The notes beneath the pieces were generated by a model that saw nothing but the letters and a program-made list of their open reading frames with translations, did not search any database and had not been told where the DNA came from. A DNA stretch of 64,000 nucleotides from Sclerurus mexicanus. Its lineage: Eukaryota > Chordata > Aves > Passeriformes > Furnariidae. The position numbers and the translations under genes are program-made. The stretch is from assembly GCA_013396755.1 (NCBI GenBank), contig VWZF01006736.1, forward strand, positions 843,941 through 907,940, in the 5' to 3' direction. The stretch's first letter is position 1, and the number at the start of each line of letters is the position of its first letter. Below, piece after piece: positions 45,001-57,000 of the stretch.

Positions 45001-48000
45001 ACGGTTGCTGCAGCTAATAAATCTCTCCTGTAAAGCTATTTTTTGGGGGGTAAAAAATATTTTTATTTCCACTTCTGACTAAATAACATCAGCAAAGTAT
45101 TTTTTTACATTAATTTTATAAAGGTTTTAACATATTTTGTTACAGACATTAATCATTTGGAATTCTTTAATCAGTATATTATTGAAATGGCTGTTGGAAT
45201 TTTCTTTGGTTTGTGGCAGTCTGCAAATACATAGCATGGTTTTATCTTGTATGTCAATGGGATATAAGATTTCCTAAAATTCCAACATGGTCTTGCATCA
45301 GAAATCCAAAGGTTTGGGGCTTTCAGATACAACGCGATTAGTATTTTACTGCCACTGCGAACTGAATGACAAACTTACATTATCTTTCTAGTGCTCATTT
45401 ATACCAGAACTCTCAGACTCCCTGGAAATACTGTGCACATAGACTACCTGAGATTTTACCTAGTGGTCTCCTCATCTTGCCTTTAAGGACATGAGTAATT
45501 TCCACCACTGTTTATTGCAAAGGGAAGATGAAATTTCTTCATGGCCTTGACCCAATGCTTCCCTTTGGCTTATTTTAAGAGAGCACTGAAAATACTTAAT
45601 AGGTTTTATAATAAATCCAGAAAAATACCTCTTCCCTTATCTTGGGAGTCTTTGGGCCTGTTGATTCATGTGAACTTCTCAAGGTCTGCCTCTTGCTTAC
45701 ACTACAACCCTCACAGAAGATTTACCTCATCTCGTTACAGGATTTTGCTGAAACTAAATCATGTCTTCAGGTTTTCAAAATATGGAGTTCTTCGGAATTT
45801 TAAAATTTATCAGATAAGAAAACATACTGTAAGATTATTAGCTATGGTGGTCTCATGGGCTTTCAGCAAAATCAGATTTATAAATCCTACAGATTTTCTA
45901 ACTAGTCTGTGTTTGAATAATAATTTTTGCTTAAGCAGAAAAAACATGCAGATTCATATATATCATTCATTTTCTTTAAAGCATTTTTTAACAAAACTGC
46001 TAGTATGTTTTGAACGCTCAGTGCTAAGTCAATATGTTAACTCTATGATCTAAAGAAAAGTCTTAAGTAATTGTTTTCAAACCTACCTTTTCATAGCACT
46101 AGCACTTAAAAGTTCTATAAACAGAAAAGTAATTTTTAGTATAAAAACTATCTTGCATCTCAGGACTAAAGACTCCATAAGGAACTTAGATTAAGTAATT
46201 GGACAGACAATGCAAGGTTCTCTTTCTTTTGGCAACTTTGTGGTGAAATTTTCTGAACATTTTCCTATGGTGTTGCCAATTACCATATTCAGATGTTCTT
46301 ACTAGGCTACCAGAAGCACAGTAACCCATTTATGAATACTCTTACCAAGTGGAAATTATTCTAAAAATTTTGGTACGCCGTCCTGTGTCACAGCAAAACA
46401 TGACAGTAGCTTTATGACAAAAAATCCATTGCTGAGAAACTTCGAAGTGGGACACAATGTTTCATAAGATAAAGCATTGTCAGGGAAACATATTCATTTT
46501 CCTATATTCTGAGACACTAATTTTGTTTTTAAAATTGTTTTAATTTGAAGGGTATTATTCAGCTGGAGAAGGAACTGGCAAATTTAGGAGGATCATGTGC
46601 AGCAGCTTTGATGAAGAAAGATCTAGCACTTCCCATTGGTAAATCCTACTCGAACATACTTCGCTATTTCATCATCGTCCATGTCCATGTTTTATGAATT
46701 TATACTACATTTAAATCTTACTGTTGCTTTTAGTTAGAGATAATAATACAAAATTGATCCTTAAAACTAAATTAATCAAACAAGATAATAAAGGGGGGAT
46801 GTTTTCTGCTTACACCTTTCCCTTCACATGCATATGGGGAGGAGGGAAACCTGGTCATTTAAATCTGAATGAACTCACACCATCCGCAGGTAATGTATCA
46901 GTGTATGGACTGTGTCTCACAGTTTCCTCGTGGTACTTCACAAATGTGCAGGTATTATCTTCGTATTTCTCTTTCACTGTCTTTTCTCCCCACGCCCCAC
47001 ACCTTTCTGAATGAAAAAAATACCTGCAGCATTGAATTGCAAAATTCAAAATTACTGGTTTAAAATTGAAAGTGATCATTGTATCTATAGACTTATAGCT
47101 AAAAATACTTCTGCTGTAGCTTTTTTGACAATTACAGAAGAAATTACATACTTTTACAGCAGATGCAACAAATAAAGGTTTACAGTAACCCAAATGCAGT
47201 TTAAAATGTGAGGAAAAGTAAGAGTTTGTGAACATTAATGGATATGGAGATTGAACTTCAAATGACGCAGCCATAGTCTGTGCAATATAATTTCTCCTAA
47301 ATAGCATCAGTATATAGGAAAAACGTGCTCATAATATTTAATAGGATATCTTTTTGATAATTTTAATTTAGGAATGCAAACAGGAGCTCAGATGCAGTCA
47401 ATGAGATTGGAAGTGTGTATTAATGAGCAGGAGAGCATTGATCAGTGTGCCTGTATAACCACTAAACCTAATTTGAATTTTTTAACCCAGTATTTTGCTT
47501 GTGTATTTGAATGTACAGATTTCATACATTATGTTGTATGTAGGCACCTCAGTTGTACTGGTTGATCTGTATTTCACTCTCAAAAGTACAGGCAATTCTA
47601 TAGTTGAAATAATATCCTCCTCTCTTATCATCCAAACTCCTTAGTTTTGTTGACTTCCCCAGCACCCCTTTATCCTGCTGTTCTACCATGCAACAACAAC
47701 AAAAAAAAGCTGAAATTGAAATCCTCCAAATTTAATCTTCTGTGTTTTCTAATACTTTGTACTTCTCTCTGGGGAGGTTTGTTTTTGGTTTGTTCTGAGT
47801 CTGAATGCCTAAAACAAGAAGGGAAAGTAGGTTGGCACATAGATTGGCTTTATGCTTTGAAGTGGAAATTTGAAATAAAACGTGCATTTAAGCAGTCTTG
47901 GCCATCTATAAAAGTAGTTGTTTATGATTTCCAAGGGGGGAGGGATAGGTGAATTGCCTGTAAGGACTTTCCTAATTACTGATATAATTGCAATTGATTT

Positions 48001-51000
48001 ATCTGACTTTACCTACAATCAACTCAAAAACTTCAAGTCTGTTAACATTGCTGATAATATTACATTACTAATGCCATACATGTGTATGGTTTCTCTACAA
48101 GACCACTGGACCTTGTGAATAAACAAAAATGATGAATTAAAGGAAACAGTGGTAGTATTTGCAAATGGAAACTACTGTGCCTCCTTTTTAATTGGGTTTC
48201 AGTTTTCTCTAATTTAACCTTGTTTGAGTCTTTCACTTGGTGTCTCAGAAAAATACGGTGGCAGAAAAAGAGGTAAAGCTGTGATTTTCTAGAGCAACAT
48301 TTAAATGCCTTAGTATCAGACTATTTTTTCTTTTTCTGCATTCTAGGTTAAGTATCTTCTACCTTTTGCTGCAAGTGAAATGATCCTTAAGTATTACTGC
48401 CATTCCTAATCTGCATACAGTCAATAATGATATAAAATACTTTCTTGTAATGCATACATACAGGAAGGTCCTTTTTAGTAGACTTGTCATAGTTCATTTT
48501 ATAGTTTCTACAATTTTACCTTTTTTTCTGTGTGTGGATGTATGCAAACTAAAGGAAGTATCCTAAGAAAGAGTTTCACTCCACAAAATAATTAGCAACT
48601 TGCATTGACACAACTTTGGCATTTGGAACTTAGGTATCTGCAGTGAAGGTAGTAGAACCATCCTCTGAAGACTAAAAGAAGGTTAGAGCATGTTGTCCTA
48701 AGATGAAGATGTAAGAAAAATTAAATTCATCACCCAAAGGAGGCACCTGTTTTCCTTCATCTGCTGTAAAGCTATCTTGTAATACCTAAGTCAGAGCTCA
48801 TTGCCCTCTTCTTCACTGCCCAGAAGTAGGTGAGGTAAATCCTGCTCCATTTCCCAGATACTCATTAGACCTCTGGATCCAATTAAGTGCTCATGGAACC
48901 TGGCAATTTTAATGAAGACAATGAGAAACTTCATGAACCTTCTGTCAAGAAAAATAGGGTGATTAAACTGCTTTCAAATCAGAGTTATGAGTTGTTACTG
49001 GCATCCTTGTAAGATCCTTCTATATTCAGCTTTATTTGCATGGTTTATCTTGGTGTATTGACTTTAGAGACGTTGTCATTTGCAGAGGTACCTTACTTGT
49101 TAGTAATTGTTGTAGTGGATATATTCAGTATGCAAGTAGTCAAATACTTGTCTAAGTATTCCTCTAGAACCATTAAGAAAAAAGGTGTTTTGAAGAACAT
49201 CAAGAAGGTTTAACCTTTTTACTCCAACGGAAGATGGACCAGACAGGGATTCCTTCATATATTATGAAAATTACCTTTGAGAGTACACTTAAACACTGGT
49301 TGAGTTACCATGTTCAAGAGGTAACTCTTCCTCCTTGCTATTTCTCCAGAACTTAAATTTAAGATACTTCTTCCCAAGAGAGAGATCTGGTCTATGGCCA
49401 AGATCTAAATTAAACAGCAGTGTGGAATTGATTGGTGTATTTAACATTATTCTTTCTTAATAGCTTCAATTTTGGTAGAAGTTATTTCGGATGGCAGAGT
49501 TTTTATACATCTTTATTTCTTTGAATTTTAAACATGACTTGGGACTTGATTCTTCTTATTTCTCTTTCTCTCTTCTGACAAGTAGAATTGCCTGACGTGT
49601 TTTTGAGAGAGAGTAGAAATATGGTAACCTTCTCTATTTTGCTCTTCTGTTAAAAGGCTGTGTTTGGCAATTCTGGTCGCTCTGGAATCAGACATTTGAG
49701 TTGTATTTGTGAGAAAGAAATATGACATAATAGTATGTATTTGGGCTTTATGTTATAGGAGGAATCAAAATTATGTGAAGTTTATTATGTTTTCAAATTA
49801 TTTTACTTGACTGAGCTCCTGAAAGGGAGCAGCCGGTGCACGCTCCTAGGTACCACTTCCCAGAAACCATCTTGACCGCCCAAAATCTTTTCCTCAAACT
49901 ATCTAGTCACAGCCAAAGATTTGCCATACATACTGTCTTGAAGATAAGAAGATAAGCACCAAATTTTTGTTCTATGTAATGGATATTGTTCATTTTTGTG
50001 TGCACTGAACTATATAGTACTGCATGTTTCCTATACTGCTTGAAAACATTAGTATTTCAGCTGCTGGTTGAACAATGTGACACAGGATTATGCAAACCTA
50101 AATGTTATGAAATTTTATGAAAAGCTTCACAAAACAATTGAATTTCATATTCTGTAATATGTAGATAACTGTCAATATTACTGTTATATTTTTCCAGCAG
50201 GTAATGAATTTGAAGAGGATCTTGAGATACTTGAAGAGGCTGCCTTACAGGTATGCTGCAGCTCTATCCATTTCTACATACTTAATCACATAATTACACT
50301 GAAACTTTTTGACTGCTACACAAGAAAATAATTTAAAAGGTTTTTATAGTAGAATGGAATCCAGCTTGTCATGTAACGGTTTATGAAAGTCTTACGGAAG
50401 TTTAATCTTTACATGAAATCTTTTTGTAATAAATCTGTGTAGGGAAAAACCACATAAAATATCATACAGAAAATTAAATGGCAAAGTATTTCAAAATATC
50501 TAAGTATTTGGCTTAAGTTGCCCTATTTGGCAAATTTTAAATGTTACTAGAGTTAATCCTTCATGTATCTTTTGTAATTAGAGAAATAAAATAACTTTTT
50601 TAGCTGAGCAGGAACATTAATAAAGTCCCAAGTAATGTGATAGAAGTTGTTCTGGTTTGTTGATGGCATTTGGTCGGTAGTGATGGTAGCTAATGCTGAT
50701 CATCATCTCCCAGCAGATGAGGAACTGTGAAAAAATGAGTTTTCGCATTCTCTCTCCTTCCTAGTTATTTTCACAGCAACTGTTTTGAAATTCAGTTATC
50801 ACAGTATTTGATGGAAAAACATATTCATGCTACAGTCTGTCACCATGTCATAGGCCTTAGATGACAGAATAGTGAACAAAAATTGACTAGGAGGAATCAG
50901 ATGTTCCTTGAAAGAAATATTTTTTTCATCAATCTGTTCTTGGACCCACCATATTCTAATTCAAAACGTGAGCTAGGAGTGTGCATGCAGTAAGAGACCT

Positions 51001-54000
51001 GCCTTTCCATATGTTATATTTCTAGCATTTCATTTTCTTTTGAAACAGGCTTGCTAGTCACATTTTCAGAACAGCTTTCTTTATTCTTCCGCTCACAGAT
51101 CAGCAGTTTAGGGTATTTTTACCATGTTACCTTATTCTTTCCTCCAGAAATTCTCCCTAAGCACAAGGTCATTTAATTTCTTTTGGCATAAATTATTGTT
51201 TAATAAACTGAGCTGTGACTTTTTTTTGAAAGCTTCCATCAGAGTAAAGTTTATTCTTCTCCTCCTTGAATGGTTTTCAGTGCCCAAAATGTCTGTACCA
51301 CTGTCTGTGTCACGGGAAAGTGTCAACATGTAAGTTACTGAAAAGCTGGTTTATGTCTCTATCCTTTCACCCCTAACCTCTGCCAAAAAAAACCAAAAAC
51401 AAACAGGTGTGCAAATCTCACTCGGGCATTCTTGGGAAAGGCTTGGCACTATCTCACTCACCAACCATTTTGGAAGCTCTGGAAGGAAGTCTTCCTCTGC
51501 AGGTGCAAAGCAATGAGCAGTCATTTCTGGAGGACTTCATTGCTTGCGTACCAGGATCAAGTGGTGGACGACTTGCAAGGTAAAACTGCACAGTTGTTCG
51601 TCTATATGACTAACTATAGAACTGTAATAGTTATTTTAAATATTGGTTAAATGAAACTATTTAGCTTTATTGTTTCCATTAATGTTAGGTAAAAACATGT
51701 ACGTATTCAGACACTCTGCATCCTTTCTTAGCTGAAAGTCAAATTTGTACAGAGTAAGAATTTCTTTTCTGGGGGCTGTAAGAGATTTTAATATTAGGTG
51801 GTTTTCTTTGCTGTAGGTGGCTTCAACCAGATTCTTATGCTGATCCTCAGAAAACATCATTGATTTTGAATAAGGATGACATTCGATGTGGTTGGCCAAC
51901 TGTTATCACAGTACAAACAAAAGACCAGTATGGGGATGTTGTTCATGTTCCTAATATGAAGGTAATTATTGTCATCTTGGATGTTCATCTACTTGATTGT
52001 GCTGTCTTTTAGCTTTTTACTGTAGACTTTCAACAAAATACTTTTGTATAGGCCAGAAAATGGTATTCATAAATTCAGTGTATTGACTTTCCTACCACTA
52101 AATCCACAAAATTATCAAATTCTGTATTATGCCAATTCTATTTCATGCTATTTATAACTTGTCTGTAAAGAGTTACATGTGTAATTGTAGAAATAATCAG
52201 TCATAAGTAGGGTTTGCTGATGATATGTTGAGGTAACAAGAATCCATTTTAACTTGTAAGCCAGGAAAGAGTAGTATAAATCATAAACTTGGTGATGAAG
52301 AAAAAGGATCAGAAGCACATTGATGGACCATCTTATAGTTACTTTCAGACTGGAACAGTACTTTTTCCTTTTCTGTTTCTAATATTTGGAAGTTCCTGTA
52401 GTCTTTATAATTAATAAAAATAACTGGCAAAGAGCGGGGTTCTTGGATTTGCCTTCAGCGTCTTCACTTAATCACTGTTTTTTAATACTGGAAAGGAATT
52501 GTTCTTGACAGCCTCAGGTAGAGTTAGAAGAACTTCTCACATTCTGGGTAAAACTTATGTGATATGTGTTAAAGTGGGCTGCTTTATTTGAAGAAGCAAA
52601 GCAATGCAAACAAAACAAACACAAAATGGTTTTCATAATAGTTCCAATAAATTAGGTTACTTCTGTGTTTTAAAATCCAGTGTTACTGTGGAGTAGATGG
52701 TTTTGTTCAAGCCCCAAGGCAGATGAAGTACCTTTTACAAAAGCATGATTCCTGTGATAAAAGCTCTTGAATCTTTTGTTTGCATATGATGTAATAATTG
52801 AGAGTTACCTTAGAGTGGACTATAAACTTAATAATGAACATCAGTTCTACAAAAGTAACCCAAGAATCAGCTTAGTCACAAACACAGCTTGAGTGAAACT
52901 TGTATGTATCATTACTTAAATTTGTGACAGAAGAAGTAGAAAACTCTAAGTAGTGATTTTATCCTATCAATCCGGAAAAGGATATGTCAAAACGTTATCA
53001 AAATTATTGCTGGATTTATTATTTAATTACTGTTCACAAATGTATTAAAGTAAAACCCAGAAATCTTCATTTCATCATTCTGCTGGACTCATTCAATGTG
53101 CAATGCAGTGATGTAATTTTCAGTAAATTAAGTCACATTTGTGAAAACTGCATTATTTAAATATAATTTATTGCAAATTTAGGATGAGTAATGCATAAAC
53201 TTACAGTCTTATTTTCCAGGTAGCTTGCCTGGTTTTCCTCAGAAGACTGTGTACAGCTGACTGTTACCTGCACTAATGGGGGTCTGTGGTAGCTCTGGGG
53301 GGCAAAAGTCAGTTAAAATAAGTGTTGAAGAGCACAGTGCAAACGTACAGTGCTGATGTAGTGGGGCGGCACAGCAAGCCAAGATCCAATCTGGCCACTG
53401 CTGATCCAGATCTAGCAGGCCCTGATGATTCCCTCCAAAACCTGTTGGGCACTCATTGGGAAGGCCGTCGGTCTAGTTTCTAGCATTTTCTTTTGTGGGA
53501 AAACATTGCTAGGCATCCCAGACTATGTGCTGCTTCCCAGGGAGTGCTCTGGGACTGGCAGAACTGACACCAGCCCTTACTGATCGTGTGCTGAGTCAGT
53601 TGGGTGCTTCTCTCCTCTACATTGACATTTTCAAGAGATGCTGTGCTTGGCTTTGCACATTGTTAAGCAAAGATATATTGGGTTTTGACACAGCTGGATT
53701 TACAGTGAATGCTATAAGCACTTTGTCACTGTACTACATAAAATCTAAAATAATGTGTGTGTTCATGTTCTCCCTAAATCATGTTCTCTGTTCCACATCT
53801 TATTACAGGTAGAAGTCAAAGCTATACCCGTTTCTCAGAAAAAAACATCCTTGCAACAAGAACAAGTTAAAAAGGTACAACGGATACCAGGGAGTCCTGT
53901 AACAGCTGCTTCCCCTAGCAGTGATATGACCTTTGGAGGACTTCCTTCACCAAAGCTTGATTCTTCCTATGAGCCAATGATAGTAAAAGAAGCTCGATAT

Positions 54001-57000
54001 ATTGCTATTACAATGATGAAGGTAAATTGCTGTCGTTTTAGCAACATAACATTCAATATTCAAAGTGTGTAAAGGTATGTGACGTAGAAGGAAAAATGTA
54101 TATTTCATTTTGGTTACAATCTGAAAAGACATGGATTGCAAATTACTTTGATTATATTTAAGCTCAGCATAAAAACTAAGTACATCAAAAGGACCAGTTA
54201 CCTAAACTCTACTGCAGTTAGACTGGATTGCCATTTAAAAGAAAAGCCGGTTAGATTTTGATTTAGATTTTGATTAGAGTCATTAACAAATTACACTGAG
54301 TCACTTAGAAGAAATAAAAACAGCTACTGAAATAGTGGAGAGAAAGTCAAGCCAGTGTGTTCATATAGAGTTGGAGTGTTGCAGTGAACCTGTATTAAAA
54401 ACTAGACCTGGTAAACATAGGAAGAGATTAGAGATCAGCATAGTAAAAAGGTCATACAAATATTTTGTGTATCAATGCATAAACATTAAGTAGTGTCTGA
54501 TGAAATGAGCCAGTATCAAATGGGTCAGCTCAGAGACTTTGCCAGGGACAGTTTTTAAAGAGCTGAAAACAGAGCGGCTAGTGTTGATTCAATCGAGTAT
54601 ATGCAATAAATCTACATATGTAACATATATTGACCCAGTTAAGAGATGTGACATGATGTGTACATCTAGTAGTTGTAGAGCTTAATGAGACGTGACTAAT
54701 CAGGACTTAGAGAAGGATAATACTTAGTGTAATCAGTATGGATTTAGCGGGGGGGGGCAGAACCACCAAAGTAGCATCTTTTAGAGGGTACTGAGTAATT
54801 TTTTTCAAAGGGTACTGCTGCAGTACCTTTTTGTAAATAGTGCAGCTGGGTACTAAATAGTGTCCTAGTGGATCAATGGAAGAACTGTTAAATCGCATGC
54901 CTGGAAACATATTTACAACAGGGAGTGTATATAAAGGAGACAAGTGTGATTTTGTTTGGTTGGATTTTTTTATTTGGGCTACTGCAAAGATCACTTTTTG
55001 GCATGATGCTACTTGCCACTTTTAAAAGTGACTTGAGGCGAGGCAGAAATACATTATTTATTCCAGTTTAGGACTTAGATGAGATTTCTGATAACCATTG
55101 TCCACAGGTACCTGCTGTGCCTTTTCCAGTAAGAGGTGTCAAATCTGCTCATGCAACTCATACAGTGGTCTATCTTGTAATGCATTAGATACTCTGAAAT
55201 AAATTATGGTGGTGCAAGTGCGGAGTGTTCAAAAATTCTTTTCTAGATTTGATGAACGCTTTCAGTGAGGAATGCATAAAATTAGGTAGTTAGTGTGTAA
55301 TCTTTTTTGAATTGAATCAGTCCAAAATAAAATGAAAATGCAAGTATGCCTTTAAAGTCCTTGTAGGAGATAATAGCAATGTGCATATTCATAAAGGTAA
55401 AAGTAAAAAGTAACAGACACACAAGAAGGTAAAATACCAAAAGCATCTCTTTTCTTGTTGAAACATGCTTGATTTCCATATTAAATGCCTTTGCAGGGAA
55501 TCTTCCCAAGGTTCCTTTCAGATTAAGTCCTTTCCATTCAAAACTTTAACTTCATGAATTCAAGACAGTGTAAATATTCTGTTCTACTTCCCTCCCTGCA
55601 TTGCTAAGCACACTTATTTCAGTGTAAAATGCAGGTGCCCCCTGGTCTTTTTGTTTTATACCAGCCTGTGTGTTGTATCCGTACTTGATACAAATATCTG
55701 AATATGATTATAAACTCTAGTTTCTCGCTTCGTGACAATAAATTGACATGTTTGGGGGACTGATACCCAAAACTACACCCTTGTATAGACACCCAAAGTG
55801 GCTCATCTGTATGTATGTTCAAATAATCTTATCCCACCTTTGGTTGGTTTTGATTTAGCATGGGAATCCAGTAACTCAGCAACTGTTGCAGCCTGCAGTG
55901 ATTCTTGCTGAGTGACTCTGTGCACTTCCAGGACTACCATTATTTACTTATGGGGCTTTTCAGAGCAGTGATTTCACAAGAAGCTGTAGAAGTGAACTTG
56001 GTCTTTTGTGTAGTGGAGGTCAATGAAAGTATCACCTCAATACAGAGGGGATCCTTCTTCACTTGAAGTAGAAAGAAAGAGATTTTGGAATTCTGTTAAT
56101 AAATCCACTGGGCTAGTTTGCAGTTATTGACCTGCAGTGTATTTGCTTTCTTATCTTCACATGGTCTTCAATGTACTACCTGAATTCAAAACCTTTTTGT
56201 ACAAGTGAGATTAGAAGAGATTAAAAACTTCACTGTGAGCAGAGGCTTTTTGTTAGCAGTAACTGTCTTTATTATCTAGATAATAGCTATTTAAAGAGAA
56301 AGTATAGATATTCTCATGTATGTGTATATATTTGTGTTTTGGAATTTGTTTCTGATTCCCTGATAAATGCTTCTGATGAGTGTAAAGTTAGATTAATGTA
56401 TTCTATGAGGAAAGGCTCTGCTTTCTTTTATTCAAGATGGTAGTATAACTGATAACTTGATTTTATGTTTGAATTTTATCTGTTTATAGGCATATGAAAA
56501 TTATTCATTTGAAGAACTACGCTTTGCTTCACCAACACCAAAGAGGTAAACATTTAAGAATTTCTTTTTGATAGGAACTGAAATTAACATGTCTTGTCAC
56601 TTCTGCTTACACCCAAACTCACAAGCTGTGACTAACAGGTAGACACACAAAAGTCAAATATTACTGTATTTTTTCTCAGATTTAGCAATTTTATTTAAAA
56701 TCTTTATTTCAATATTTTTCTAATGTTGATTCCTTATTTGTATTATATACTCTCTGAATGTGTTCTTTCATTACGTGCTGCAAATAAATATGGCATAGGG
56801 GGTTATATTTTCATAGCAAATAATAAGAGGTTAGTACATTGAAAAGGGAAAAATTGTATTTAGATAATCTCTTAGAAAAAAAGTTTCCAAACTGAATATT
56901 AGAGATGCTCTCCAAGAAAAGAATAACTATTTAATGATTTTAATTGTTTTGTTTATGCCTAGACCCAGTGAAAACATGTTGATCAGAGTCAATAATGATG

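Noticed and set aside
46855..47307. 150-codon open frame on the - strand in intron 26
   Set aside because: No recognisable domain, composition typical of A+T-rich noncoding DNA, no promoter or transcript evidence visible.
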